From assembly GCF_051257895.1 (NCBI RefSeq), contig NZ_CP194331.1, positions 2,232,001 through 2,296,000 on the forward strand: DNA of 64,000 nt, read 5' to 3'. Positions 24,618-34,161 of the stretch are shown here, in pieces (within the stretch, counting starts at the first letter, position 1; every line of letters begins with the position of its first letter). Both the position numbers and the translations under genes were made by a program. Origin of the DNA: Gallionella straubiae. GTDB lineage: Bacteria > Pseudomonadota > Gammaproteobacteria > Burkholderiales > Gallionellaceae. The notes below the pieces were generated by a model, which was not told the origin of the DNA, made no database searches, and was given only the letters and a program-made list of their open reading frames with translations.

Positions 24618-25901
24618 TTATCCATGCATGCGCACGATGCGGTCGTCCGCGAGCATGAGGCGGTCGGTCATGGAGAGCAGCAGGGTCTTGGTGAAACGCA
24701 ATTCGCAGCCGGTGCTGAGTTGTTCCAGTGCAGGAAATGGAAGTTCGGCAACGACTACGTCCGAGAGCGCTTCCAGCGTGGCCTGCCGCTTCGTTCCACG
24801 CATGATGTAGGCCATTTCCCCGAAGTATTCGCCGGCCTTGATGACGTTGAGCAGGCGCCCCTGCTTGGTGACCTTCATCTGCCCGGAGGCCAGAAAGTAC
24901 ATGCTCCGGCCTGGCTCGTCTTCGCGCAGGATGACGGTTCTGGCAGGGAGCATGGCCCATACGCTGGCTTGTACGAGTTCCCAGATTTCCGGGTCGGAAA
25001 ATTCGTGCAGCGATTCGCTTTCGCGCAGCATCTTGAATTTGTCGCTGTCGGAAAAATCCTGCTGGAATTTGCTGAAGCGGCCTGTCCCGGCGATATCGAG
25101 CGCAAGGTCAGTCCAGCTGGGGTAGCGGTCGGCCGGGTTCTTGGCGATCATCTTCATGACCATCCTGTCGAGTTTGGCGGGGAGCTCGGGCCGGTGCGCA
25201 CTTGGCGGTGGCGGCTCCTGTTTGGTGATGGCGTCGAACAATTCGAGCAGGTCCCGGCCATAGAACGGCAGTCTGCCGGTGAGCAGCTCATAGGCCACGA
25301 TGCCGAGCGAGTACATGTCACTGAGATGGGGCAGGCGGTGGCCGCCGAGTTGTTCCGGGGACATGTAGGAGGGGGTGCCGACGGTCACCTTCTGCGAGAC
25401 CTGCGTCTGATAGAACACGGCTATGCCGAAGTCGGCGATTTTCACGTTGCTGCCGGACACGACCATGATGTTGGCGGGCTTGATGTCGCGGTGGATGATG
25501 CCGTGGCGGAACGCGTAGTCGAGCGCGCCGCAGCACTTGAAGATGATCTGGAGCACCTCGCTTACCGGCAACAGCGTGTCCCGGAAGGTGTAGCGCGAGA
25601 GGTTGCCTTCCGGCACGTATTCCATCACGACGTAACCCACGTCCTCGGTGACCGAGGCTTCCAGGATTGCGGCGATGTGCGGGTGCGCCAGCCGGCCCGC
25701 GAGCGCGGCCTCGTTGAGGAATTGCCGGCGGCATTCCTCGTTGAATTCGGGGTCGGCGAGGACGTTCGGGTCGATGAGCTTCACCGCGACCTCGCGGCCG
25801 GAAAAGGTGTCCAGCGCATAGTAGACTTTTCCCGTGGCGCCTTCGCCGATCTGCCGGGTCAGTTCGTATTTGCCTAGACGGTAGGGTAGTGAGACGGGCA
25901 T
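24618..25901 (-). CDS. Ser/Thr protein kinase with C-terminal cyclic-nucleotide-binding domain
   Basis: A cytoplasmic protein of about 427 residues. The kinase domain (residues 12-265) has the glycine loop GEGATG (19-24), the ATP-anchoring K41, catalytic HRDIKPAN near 148, DFGIA and the APE-equivalent SPEQ. A CNB domain follows at about 295-410 with a phosphate-binding cassette (YFGEMAYIMRGTKRQAT), so activity may respond to cAMP or cGMP. There is no membrane segment. I start at the MPVSLPYRLGKYE methionine because the 30 upstream codons look non-coding. A paralogue of the same design lies at 43382. It is convergent with the histidine kinase and divergent from terC. Confidence 0.9.
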   Translation of the reverse strand: MPVSLPYRLGKYELTRQIGEGATGKVYYALDTFSGREVAVKLIDPNVLADPEFNEECRRQFLNEAALAGRLAHPHIAAILEASVTEDVGYVVMEYVPEGNLSRYTFRDTLLPVSEVLQIIFKCCGALDYAFRHGIIHRDIKPANIMVVSGSNVKIADFGIAVFYQTQVSQKVTVGTPSYMSPEQLGGHRLPHLSDMYSLGIVAYELLTGRLPFYGRDLLELFDAITKQEPPPPSAHRPELPAKLDRMVMKMIAKNPADRYPSWTDLALDIAGTGRFSKFQQDFSDSDKFKMLRESESLHEFSDPEIWELVQASVWAMLPARTVILREDEPGRSMYFLASGQMKVTKQGRLLNVIKAGEYFGEMAYIMRGTKRQATLEALSDVVVAELPFPALEQLSTGCELRFTKTLLLSMTDRLMLADDRIVRMHG

Positions 25902-26080
25902 GAGCGTTTTTTTTGAGTTATTTTCGGGCAAGTTAACATTTGCCCCGCCGCAGCGCAATTCCTGATGCGTTGTCGCATCGCATCCATGCAAATACCGCCT
26001 TGCTGCAGCGGATAATTCGGTAAGATTGTGCCCGCACCGTAACGGCGGGTTGCAAGGGATTCCGATACTGAAAGGTCACA

Positions 26081-26821
26081 ATGCTGGAGATGTTTTCTAC
26101 CCCCCAGTTCTGGGTGGATGTGTTCAAGATCATCATGATCGACCTGTTGCTTTCCGGCGACAATGCGGTGGTGATCGCACTGGCGTGCCGCAACCTGCCC
26201 GAGGCGCAGCGCAGGAAGGGCATCCTGTTCGGCGTGGGCGGCGCGATCGGCCTGCGCATCGTGCTGACCTTCTTCGCGGTCGGCCTGCTGTCGCTGCCCT
26301 ACCTGAAGCTGGTCGGCGCGCTGCTGCTGCTGTGGATAGGCATCAAGCTGATCCTGCCCGAGGAGGGGCATAGTGCGGACAACCTCAAGGCGGACACGCG
26401 CCTGCTCGGCGCGGTCAAGACCATCATCATTGCCGATTTCGTGATGAGCCTGGACAACGTGCTGGGTGTGGCTGCGGCGGCCAAGGGTAACGTGTCGCTG
26501 CTGGTATTCGGCCTGCTGGTCAGCATCCCGCTGATTGCGTGGAGCAGCCAGGTGGTGCTGAAGCTGATCGACCGCTTCCCGCTCATCATTTACGCGGGCG
26601 GCGCACTGCTCGGTTATGTGGCGGGCGAGATGCTGGTGACCGAGGCGCTGTTTGCGGCGCTCGTCGAGGCGCATCATTATCTGCACTGGCTGGTTCCGCT
26701 GGTGTGCGCGCTGCTGGTGGTGGCGCTCGGCAAATGGCTGGCGTTGCGCATGGCGGTTGCCGCGCCGGTGGTCGATCTGGTGGAAGAGACGGTGGACAAC
26801 AAATCGCAGAGGGGGGAATGA
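26081..26821 (+). CDS. TerC-family membrane protein (YjbE type)
   Basis: A 246-residue protein with about seven membrane helices and the TerC acidic motifs (DLLLSGDNAVVIA near residue 20 and DFVMSLDNVLGVAA near residue 120). TerC proteins are linked to metal export, chiefly manganese, and to tellurite resistance. Its stop overlaps the following usp start. No manganese riboswitch was seen upstream. Confidence 0.9.
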   Translation: MLEMFSTPQFWVDVFKIIMIDLLLSGDNAVVIALACRNLPEAQRRKGILFGVGGAIGLRIVLTFFAVGLLSLPYLKLVGALLLLWIGIKLILPEEGHSADNLKADTRLLGAVKTIIIADFVMSLDNVLGVAAAAKGNVSLLVFGLLVSIPLIAWSSQVVLKLIDRFPLIIYAGGALLGYVAGEMLVTEALFAALVEAHHYLHWLVPLVCALLVVALGKWLALRMAVAAPVVDLVEETVDNKSQRGE

Positions 26822-27246
26822 TGAAGATACTGATTCCGGTGGATGGCTCGGCCAATGCACTGCGCGCGGTCGAATACGTGATCGGGAATATCGCTACGCT
26901 GAAGGAACGGCCGCAACTGCTGTTGCTGAACGTACAGTGGAATGTGGCGACCGGCAACGTCAAGCTGTTCATCAACCAGCAAACCATCGACGACTATTAC
27001 CGCGAGCAGGGCACGGCTGCGCTGCAGCAGGCGCGCGCCGCGCTGGATGCCGCCGCCTTGCCTTACCACTACCACATCAGCGTCGGCACGCCGGCGGAGG
27101 CGATCGTGCAATATGCCAGGGAGCAGAGGGCCGACCAGATCGTGATGGGCCGGCAGGGGCAGGGCGGCCTGCAGACATTGCTGCTGGGGTCGGTGGTAAA
27201 CAAGGTACTGCACCTCGCGAGCTGTCCGGTATTGCTGATCAAATGA
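26818..27246 (+). CDS. Universal stress protein UspA-family
   Basis: A 142-residue single Usp domain. It begins KILIPVDGSANALRA and carries the ATP-binding signature GRQGQGGLQTLLLGSV near residue 114, so it is an ATP-binding type. It overlaps terC (ATGATG), so the two are cotranslated. The stimulus is not apparent. Confidence 0.92.
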   Translation: MMKILIPVDGSANALRAVEYVIGNIATLKERPQLLLLNVQWNVATGNVKLFINQQTIDDYYREQGTAALQQARAALDAAALPYHYHISVGTPAEAIVQYAREQRADQIVMGRQGQGGLQTLLLGSVVNKVLHLASCPVLLIK

Positions 27247-27359
27247 AGAAGCCCGTTTGCGTAAATCCGCTATAAATCAAAAGGATTATGGTGTGTTGTT
27301 GAGAAATACCTTAATATCCGCGGTGTAACCTGCTTGACGATGGGCATCGGGGAGTGGCA

Positions 27360-30005
27360 ATGAACAAGTGGTCGTTCTGGAAAAAGGACTGGTTCGTCGG
27401 TCTGCTGGTCGCGCTGGTGTTCATGCTGGGCGCAAACAGCGACCTGATGCAAAGCCTGGAGCGCAAGGCCTATGACCTGGGGGTGCTGGCCTCGTCGCGC
27501 ACGCCGAGCGACAGGATCGCGGTGATCGCGATCGATGAGCAGAGCATCGCCAATCTGGGCCGCTGGCCGTGGCCGCGCGAGATTCACGCCAGGATGGTGG
27601 ACATCCTCGCGGCGGGCCACGCCAAGGTGATCGGCCATACCGCCTTCTTCTTCGAGCCACAGGTCGATGCGGGACTCGCCTACATCCACAAGATTGCCGG
27701 CCTGCTCGGCAAGTCTTCCCTCCTGGAAGATGCCGGCCCGGAAATCATGGCGGACCTCGCGGCTCCGGCAAGCGCAGTGAATCACGCCAGCGCGGTGAGT
27801 GCAGCAAGTGCGATGAGCCCGGCGAGCATCATGGCCGTTCCTGCAGGCACCATGGAGCCTTCGCCGCTCGATGCGCTGCTGCTGGAGGCGGCAAAAAATC
27901 TCGATAACGACAAGAAGCTCAGCGAGAGCATGGCCAGGGCCAACGATGTGCTGCTCGCGATGTTTTTCGAACTGGGCGAGCCGCAGGGCAAGCCCAATCA
28001 GGCCTTGCCCGACTATGTGCTGCGCAACAGGCTCGAAAACGTGAAGGATGCTTCCGGCTCCGGCGCCCAGCCGCTGCCTTCGCGGAGCGTGCTGGCGCCG
28101 ATCCCGGCGCTGGGCGGCAAGGCATTGGCCATCGGACACCTGAACAGCTTCCCGGACGTGGACGGTGCGGTGCGCACCGAGCCGCTGGTGGTGGGCTATT
28201 ACGACCAGTATTACCCCTCGCTGTCGCTGATGCTGGCGGCTAAAAGCCTCAATCTCGAGCCCAGGGATATTCTGGTCAGCCTCGGAGGGGGCGTGCAGTT
28301 GGGCAACCATAAAATCGCCACCGACCCGGCCTTGCAGATGCACACTTATTTCTACAAGGATAGGGACGGCCGGCCGGCCTTTCCGGTGGATTCCTTCTAC
28401 GACGTGTTCACCGGCAAAATTCCGGCGGAAAAATACCGCGACAAGATCGTGCTGATCGGCGCATCGGCAGCGGGTGTGGGCACCCTGCAAGTGACGCCGG
28501 TTTCTGCGGGCATGGCACCCGCGCTGATCCTGGCGCATTCGGTGTCCAGCATCCTCAAGGGGGATTATTTCGTGGCACCCGCCTGGGGGGCGATGGCGGA
28601 AATCGGCGTGTTCCTGCTGGTCGCGCTATACCTCATCCTGTTGCTGCCGCGCCTGAGCGCGGCGATCGGCGCGGCGGTCACCGCAGCACTGCTCGTGGCA
28701 CTGCTGACCACGCATTTCGTACTGATGACGACGCAGGCGCTGTGGCTGCAACTGATGCTGCCTGCGACCCTGCTGCTCGCCGGCCACCTGCTGCTCACGA
28801 CCAAGCGCCACCTGTTGACGGAGAAGGGCAAACAGAAGTCCGACGCCGAATCCGCAGAGAGCAACCGCATGCTGGGCCTGGCCTTCCAGGGGCAGGGGCA
28901 ACTGGACATCGCTTTCGACAAGTTCCGCAAGGTGCCGATGGACGACAGCCTGATGGAGGTGCTCTACAACCTCGGGCTCGATTTCGAGCGCAAGCGCCAG
29001 TTCAACAAGGCCGAGTCGGTGTTCAGGTACATGGCGGAGTACAACCCGAAATTCCGCGATTTGGAGCAGCGCCTGACGCAGGTGCACGCGATGTCCGAAA
29101 CCGTCATGCTGGGCGGCGGCGGGGGCGGGCGCACCAACGCCAGCACCATGGTGCTGGACAAGGCGGGCGTGTCCAAGCCGATGCTGGGGCGCTACGAGAT
29201 CGAGAAGGAACTCGGCAAGGGCGCGATGGGCGTGGTGTATTACGGCAAGGACCCCAAGATCGGCCGCGTGGTGGCGATCAAGACCATGGCGCTGGCGCAG
29301 GAGTTCGAGCCGGACGAATTGCAGGACGTGAAGGAGCGCTTCTTCCGCGAGGCCGAGACGGCCGGGCGCCTCAACCATCCCAACATCGTGTCCATCTATG
29401 ACGCAGGCGAGGAGCACGACCTGGCCTACATCGCGATGGAATTCCTCAAGGGCAAGGATCTGGTACCGTTCACCAAACCGGACAACCTGCTGCCCTTGCC
29501 ACGGATGATGAGCATCGTCGCCCGCGTCGCCGACGCGCTGGATTATGCGCACAAACAGAACGTGGTGCACCGCGACATCAAGCCGGCCAATATCATGTAC
29601 GACCCCGAGACAGATACGCCCAAAGTGACCGACTTCGGCATTGCGCGCATCACCGATTCCTCCAAGACCAAGACCGGCATGGTGCTGGGCACGCCCTCCT
29701 ACATGTCGCCGGAACAGCTGGCGGGCAGGAAGATCGAGGGGCATTCCGATCTGTTCTCGTTGGGGGTGAGTTTGTACCAACTGGCTTGTGGTAAGCTTCC
29801 GTTCGAGGGGGACTCGATGGCGCAGCTGATGTATCGCATCGCCAACGAACCGCATACCGATATTCTGGGCATCCGGCCGGATTTGCCGCCGTGCCTGGTG
29901 GACATCATCAACAAGTCACTGGCCAAGCAGATCGAAAACCGCTATGCGAACGGCGCTGAAATGGCCGAAGCGCTGCGCCGGTGTGCAGCCGGCTTGCAGG
30001 GGTGA
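27360..30005 (+). CDS. CHASE2-domain transmembrane Ser/Thr protein kinase
   Basis: An 881-residue sensor kinase. One N-terminal helix (about 8-28) precedes a large extracytoplasmic CHASE2 domain (about 30-395, with RIAVIAIDEQSIANLGRWPW), which has an Ala/Ser/Pro-rich insert near 130-165. A cluster of three helices (about 405-475) follows, then a helical TPR-like linker and a complete kinase domain from 612 (GKGAMG loop, HRDIKPAN near 736, DFGIAR, SPEQ). CHASE2 senses unknown extracellular cues. The ATG at 27360 is spaced correctly from GGGGAG; a GTG two codons upstream is less likely. The PP2C gene starts three bases later, giving a kinase-phosphatase pair. Confidence 0.93.
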   Translation: MNKWSFWKKDWFVGLLVALVFMLGANSDLMQSLERKAYDLGVLASSRTPSDRIAVIAIDEQSIANLGRWPWPREIHARMVDILAAGHAKVIGHTAFFFEPQVDAGLAYIHKIAGLLGKSSLLEDAGPEIMADLAAPASAVNHASAVSAASAMSPASIMAVPAGTMEPSPLDALLLEAAKNLDNDKKLSESMARANDVLLAMFFELGEPQGKPNQALPDYVLRNRLENVKDASGSGAQPLPSRSVLAPIPALGGKALAIGHLNSFPDVDGAVRTEPLVVGYYDQYYPSLSLMLAAKSLNLEPRDILVSLGGGVQLGNHKIATDPALQMHTYFYKDRDGRPAFPVDSFYDVFTGKIPAEKYRDKIVLIGASAAGVGTLQVTPVSAGMAPALILAHSVSSILKGDYFVAPAWGAMAEIGVFLLVALYLILLLPRLSAAIGAAVTAALLVALLTTHFVLMTTQALWLQLMLPATLLLAGHLLLTTKRHLLTEKGKQKSDAESAESNRMLGLAFQGQGQLDIAFDKFRKVPMDDSLMEVLYNLGLDFERKRQFNKAESVFRYMAEYNPKFRDLEQRLTQVHAMSETVMLGGGGGGRTNASTMVLDKAGVSKPMLGRYEIEKELGKGAMGVVYYGKDPKIGRVVAIKTMALAQEFEPDELQDVKERFFREAETAGRLNHPNIVSIYDAGEEHDLAYIAMEFLKGKDLVPFTKPDNLLPLPRMMSIVARVADALDYAHKQNVVHRDIKPANIMYDPETDTPKVTDFGIARITDSSKTKTGMVLGTPSYMSPEQLAGRKIEGHSDLFSLGVSLYQLACGKLPFEGDSMAQLMYRIANEPHTDILGIRPDLPPCLVDIINKSLAKQIENRYANGAEMAEALRRCAAGLQG

Positions 30006-30008
30006 ACT

Positions 30009-30836
30009 ATGAAAATGGAAGACGCGCTTGAAATAGTCAGTCGGACCGATCCGGGCATGGTGCGCGCGCACAACGAAGACAGCGTCGCGCAGGAGTTGGC
30101 CTGCGGCCTGGTCGTGCTGGCGGACGGCATGGGCGGCTACAATGCCGGCGAGGTGGCGAGCGGTATCGCCGTTTCGGTCGTCGCGACGGAAATCTGCCAG
30201 CACCTGCAGAATGCCAGCCCGACGGATCGCGATGAGGCCAGCGGTGAGGAACTGGGGGTGGTGCTGTTGCGCGACAATATCCGGCGCGCGAATGCCTCGA
30301 TTTACCATGCCGCGCAGAGCCAGCCGCAATATGCGGGAATGGGCACGACCATCGTTACCGGCCTGTTCTACGATAACCGCGTGGTGGTCGGACATGTGGG
30401 GGATTCGCGCATGTACCGCTTGCGCGGCGAGGAGCTCAAGACGATTACCCGCGACCATTCCCTGCTGCAGGAACAGATCGACGGCGGGATGATCAGCGTC
30501 GAGGATGCGCGCCTGTCCAAGAACAAGAATCTGGTGACGCGTGCGGTCGGGATCGACGCCGAGGTGGTGCCGGAAATCCATGTGCACGACGTGCTGGTCG
30601 GGGACATTTACCTGCTGTGTTCGGACGGCCTGAACGACATGGTGGAAGACGAGGATATCCAGTCGACGCTGTATGCGATGCAGGGCAACCTGCCGCTGGC
30701 TGCGGGGCAATTGATCCAGCTGGCGAACGACAACGGCGGCCGCGACAATGTTTCGGTGATCCTGGTAAAGATAAACGGCGAATTTGCCGCGCCGCGCGGC
30801 TTGTTGGCAAAGCTGTTCAATTGTTTCAAAAAATAA
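30009..30836 (+). CDS. PP2C-family Ser/Thr phosphatase
   Basis: A 275-residue soluble PPM/PP2C phosphatase that should reverse the neighbouring kinase. Metal-binding and catalytic motifs are present in order: RAHNEDSV, LADGMGGYNAGEVAS, VGDSRMYR, CSDGLNDMV and GGRDNVSVI. There is no membrane helix. It lies between the CHASE2 kinase and the FHA protein, the classic kinase-phosphatase-reader set. Confidence 0.95.
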   Translation: MKMEDALEIVSRTDPGMVRAHNEDSVAQELACGLVVLADGMGGYNAGEVASGIAVSVVATEICQHLQNASPTDRDEASGEELGVVLLRDNIRRANASIYHAAQSQPQYAGMGTTIVTGLFYDNRVVVGHVGDSRMYRLRGEELKTITRDHSLLQEQIDGGMISVEDARLSKNKNLVTRAVGIDAEVVPEIHVHDVLVGDIYLLCSDGLNDMVEDEDIQSTLYAMQGNLPLAAGQLIQLANDNGGRDNVSVILVKINGEFAAPRGLLAKLFNCFKK

Positions 30837-30864
30837 TCGGCTCAAAATCTGGAAGGGCACAACT

Positions 30865-31686
30865 ATGGCTGCAAAACTGATACTCAGCATGGATGGGGTG
30901 GTAATCAAGGAATACCCCCTGAACAAGGAGCGCATGACCATCGGGCGCAAGGCGCATAACGATATCGTCATCGACAACCTCGCGGTGAGCGGCGAGCATG
31001 CCGCGATCGTCACCATCCTGCACGACTCCTTCCTCGAAGACCTGGACAGCACCAACGGGCTGGAAGTGAACGGTGTGCCGACCAAGAAGCATTTTCTGCA
31101 AAACAACGATCTGGTAGACATCGGCAAATACCGCCTGAAGTACGTCAACGACCAGGCCGGGCAGGTGAATGCCGCCGATTTCGAGAAGACCATGGTGTTG
31201 CGCGCGCCGGTGAAGCAGGCTGCCGCTGGCGCCGAGACGGGCAATTCGACCATAAGCATGAGGGCGCCGAGCGGTCCGGCTGCCAAACCTGCGCCAGAGT
31301 TGGAGAAAACCGGCAAATTCGAGGCGCCTCAACCTGCCGCACCGCTCGCCAAGCCGGTTGTCCAGCCTGTTCCTCAGCCCGTTGCCCAGCCGGTAGCGGC
31401 CGCTGCAGCTGCCTCCGCACCACAGGCTGCAGCGGTGCAAATCCTGACCGGCCCCAACGCCGGAAAGGAACTGGAGCTGGTCAAGAACCTCACCACGCTG
31501 GGCAAACCCGGGGTGCAGGTGGCCGTCCTGACGCGCCGCCCGCATGGCTACTTCATCACCCACGTGGAGGGCGCAAGCCATCCAATGGTGAATGGCGTAT
31601 CGCTGAGCGACCAGCCGCACCAGCTTAACGATCACGATGTGATCGAGTTGGCCGGGGTGAAAATGGAATTCTATTTCAAGGAATAA
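30865..31686 (+). CDS. Double-FHA-domain phosphothreonine reader
   Basis: A 273-residue protein. The N-terminal FHA domain is canonical (G27-R28, S42, H45, STNG at 62-65), so it should bind phosphothreonine peptides. A Pro/Ala/Gln linker (about 110-185) leads to a second FHA-like fold (about 190-272) in which the GR and SxxH residues are not conserved. Both may recruit kinase or pilus-related targets. The ATG at 30865 has GGAAGG upstream; the longer frame overlaps the phosphatase gene. Confidence 0.9.
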   Translation: MAAKLILSMDGVVIKEYPLNKERMTIGRKAHNDIVIDNLAVSGEHAAIVTILHDSFLEDLDSTNGLEVNGVPTKKHFLQNNDLVDIGKYRLKYVNDQAGQVNAADFEKTMVLRAPVKQAAAGAETGNSTISMRAPSGPAAKPAPELEKTGKFEAPQPAAPLAKPVVQPVPQPVAQPVAAAAAASAPQAAAVQILTGPNAGKELELVKNLTTLGKPGVQVAVLTRRPHGYFITHVEGASHPMVNGVSLSDQPHQLNDHDVIELAGVKMEFYFKE

Positions 31687-31812
31687 CAGCCAAGGGCGGC
31701 AGACAAATGACTGAATATGGTGTGCCGCCATGCGGCATGTTTTTCAGGGATGCGGCGCGGCTGCGTTCATGCTCCTGTCTTTTGACGCCCGTACTCTCCT
31801 AAGGGCCGCGGC

Positions 31813-34035
31813 GTGAAAAAAAACGCAATCCTGATCGGGCTGGGTCTGCTGATAGTCTTGTTTTTTGCGGGCAATGCCGCGAATTTCTACCGGCTGAATT
31901 TTGTCGACAGGCTGTCTGCCATCCTCTACGACTACCGTTTGCAGTTGACCATGCCGCGGACGGTGGACGACCGCATCGTCATTCTCGATATCGACGAGAA
32001 GAGCCTCAAGGAGGAGGGCCGCTGGCCGTGGAGCCGGGACCGCCTCAGCCTGCTGATGGACAAGCTGTTCGACAGACACAACGTCGCGGTAGTCGGCTTC
32101 GACGTGGTTTTCGCCGAAAAGGACGAGAGCTCGGGGCTCAAGGTATTGAAGAAAATCGGGCAGGAGCAACTCAAGGGAGATGCGCAATTTCAGGCCACCT
32201 TGGCACAGATCCAGCCGCAACTCGAATACGACAGCCTGTTCGCCGGCGAAATCAAAAACCGCAACGTGGTGCTGGGCTACTACCTGACCAGCCAGAAGGG
32301 CGGCAACATATCCGGGGCCTTGCCCGAGCCGGTGTTTCCGGCGGGCACGTTCAAGGGCAGGCCGATCGGATTTACGACATGGAGCGGTTACGGCGCAAAT
32401 CTTCCCGAGTTGCAGAAGGCGGCCGCAAGTGCCGGACACTTTAATCCGCTGGTTGATGCCGACGGCGTGGTGCGCCGCGTGCCGATGGTCGCAGAGTTTG
32501 GCGGCAACTATTACGAATCCCTTTCCTTGGCAATGGTGCGCACCCTGCTTGGCCAGCCCGCACTGTTGCCGGGTTTTGCCGAGGGCAAGACCAACGGCTA
32601 TGGCGGCCTGGAGTGGCTGGAACTGGACAGTGTCGCCGGCAGGCTGAAAATCCCGGTGGATGACGAAGTGGCCACCTTTGTGCCGTACCGCGGCAGGCAG
32701 GGAAGCTTCCGCTACATTTCGATTGCGGACGTGCTGCACGACCGCGTCGACATCGCCCAGCTCAAGAACAAGATCGTGCTGGTAGGCACCACCGCTCCCG
32801 GGCTGATGGATATGCGCGCCACGCCGGTAGCTGAGGTCTATCCGGGGGTGGAAGTCCACGCCAACATGATTTCCGGCATTCTCGACCAGAACCTGAAGGA
32901 GCACCCGGCTTATATGGTCGGCGCCGAGGTGGTCTGGCTGCTGCTCATGGGCATCGCGCTGAGTATCCTGCTGCCGCAGATGAGCCCCGCCAGGGCAATC
33001 TTGGTCTCGGTATTCATGTTTGCCGTTACGCTGGGCATGAGCCTGGCCATCTGGCACTACGGGGCGTTGCTGTTCCCGGTGGCGAGCAGCTTGCTGATGA
33101 TTGCCCTGATCTTCGCACTGGACATGTCCTACGGCTACTTCGTCGAGTCGCGCACCAAACGCCAGATTACTGGCCTGTTCGGTCAATACGTGCCGAGCGA
33201 GTTGGTCGAGGAGATGGCCGAGCACCCGGAAAGTGTGTCGATGGAAGGTGAGAGCCGCGAGATGACCATTCTGTTTTCCGACGTGCGCGGCTTCACCACC
33301 ATCTCGGAGGGACTGGACCCGAAGGAGCTGACGCTGCTGATGAACGAGTTCCTGACGCCCCTGTCCCGCGTTGTTTACAAGCATCGCGGCACCATCGACA
33401 AGTACATGGGCGACTGCATCATGGCGTTCTGGGGAGCACCCCTGCCGGATGAGAACCATGCGCGCCACGCCATCCTGGCCGGCATCGAGATGCAGGCGGC
33501 CCTGAAAGCCTTGCAGCCGCATTTCAAGGAGCGCGGCTGGCCGGAAATCCACATCGGCGTGGGCATCAACAGCGGTCGTGTCAGTGTCGGCAACATGGGC
33601 TCGGAAGTGCGCGTGGCCTACACGGTGATGGGCGACGCAGTGAATCTCGCTTCGCGCCTGGAAGGCATTACCAAGCAATACGGCGTCGGCGTGGTGGTCG
33701 GCGAAAACACCCGGAATGCCGTGACCGATTTCGTTTATCGCGAGCTTGACCATGTGCGGGTCAAAGGCAAGGACAAGCCGGTGGCGATTTACGAGCCGAT
33801 CGGGCTGCTCAGCGAAGTGGGCAAGGCGCTGCAGGACGAGGTCAAGCTGTTTCATGAAGTGCGCCGCCTGTATCGCAAGCAGGATTGGGATCAGGCCGAA
33901 CTGCAGCTGATGAACTTGCAGCGCATGTCGCCGGAGACAGCGCTGTATGGAATTTATACCGAGCGCATTGCCTACTTCCGCAAGAATCCCCCGCCCGCGG
34001 ATTGGGACGGCGTATTCGTGTTCCAGACCAAATAG
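31813..34035 (+). CDS. CHASE2-domain class III adenylate cyclase
   Basis: A 740-residue membrane cyclase. An N-terminal helix (about 5-22), an extracytoplasmic CHASE2 domain (about 25-365, RIVILDIDEKSLKEEGRWPW) and three helices (about 370-445) precede a cyclase domain at about 480-660. Metal-binding Asp residues lie in ILFSDVRGFT. The substrate-selecting pair is Lys in IDKYMGD and Asp in VMGDAVNLASRLEG, the adenylate-type combination, so the product should be cAMP. The GTG at 31813 is the only plausible start (AAGGG upstream). It shares its sensor type with the kinase at 27360. Confidence 0.93.
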   Translation: MKKNAILIGLGLLIVLFFAGNAANFYRLNFVDRLSAILYDYRLQLTMPRTVDDRIVILDIDEKSLKEEGRWPWSRDRLSLLMDKLFDRHNVAVVGFDVVFAEKDESSGLKVLKKIGQEQLKGDAQFQATLAQIQPQLEYDSLFAGEIKNRNVVLGYYLTSQKGGNISGALPEPVFPAGTFKGRPIGFTTWSGYGANLPELQKAAASAGHFNPLVDADGVVRRVPMVAEFGGNYYESLSLAMVRTLLGQPALLPGFAEGKTNGYGGLEWLELDSVAGRLKIPVDDEVATFVPYRGRQGSFRYISIADVLHDRVDIAQLKNKIVLVGTTAPGLMDMRATPVAEVYPGVEVHANMISGILDQNLKEHPAYMVGAEVVWLLLMGIALSILLPQMSPARAILVSVFMFAVTLGMSLAIWHYGALLFPVASSLLMIALIFALDMSYGYFVESRTKRQITGLFGQYVPSELVEEMAEHPESVSMEGESREMTILFSDVRGFTTISEGLDPKELTLLMNEFLTPLSRVVYKHRGTIDKYMGDCIMAFWGAPLPDENHARHAILAGIEMQAALKALQPHFKERGWPEIHIGVGINSGRVSVGNMGSEVRVAYTVMGDAVNLASRLEGITKQYGVGVVVGENTRNAVTDFVYRELDHVRVKGKDKPVAIYEPIGLLSEVGKALQDEVKLFHEVRRLYRKQDWDQAELQLMNLQRMSPETALYGIYTERIAYFRKNPPPADWDGVFVFQTK

Positions 34036-34161
34036 CCGGGTAACCAAGGCTGACAAGAATGATGAACTCAGGACTCTGGGGTGCAGGCGGGATTGGCTGC
34101 AATCAGCACTGTTTCGTTATGTTGCTGAGCAATCAGAAGCTCGAGTTCTAGGAGGCAGCCG

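Noticed and set aside
25902..26080. Manganese (yybP-ykoY) riboswitch ahead of terC
   Set aside because: No recognisable paired helices or conserved loop sequences of that riboswitch in the short leader.
31744..34056. A 770-codon ORF opposite the adenylate cyclase gene
   Set aside because: It mirrors a gene with complete catalytic motifs. The product is rich in His, Arg and Gln, as typical for antisense of GC-rich genes.
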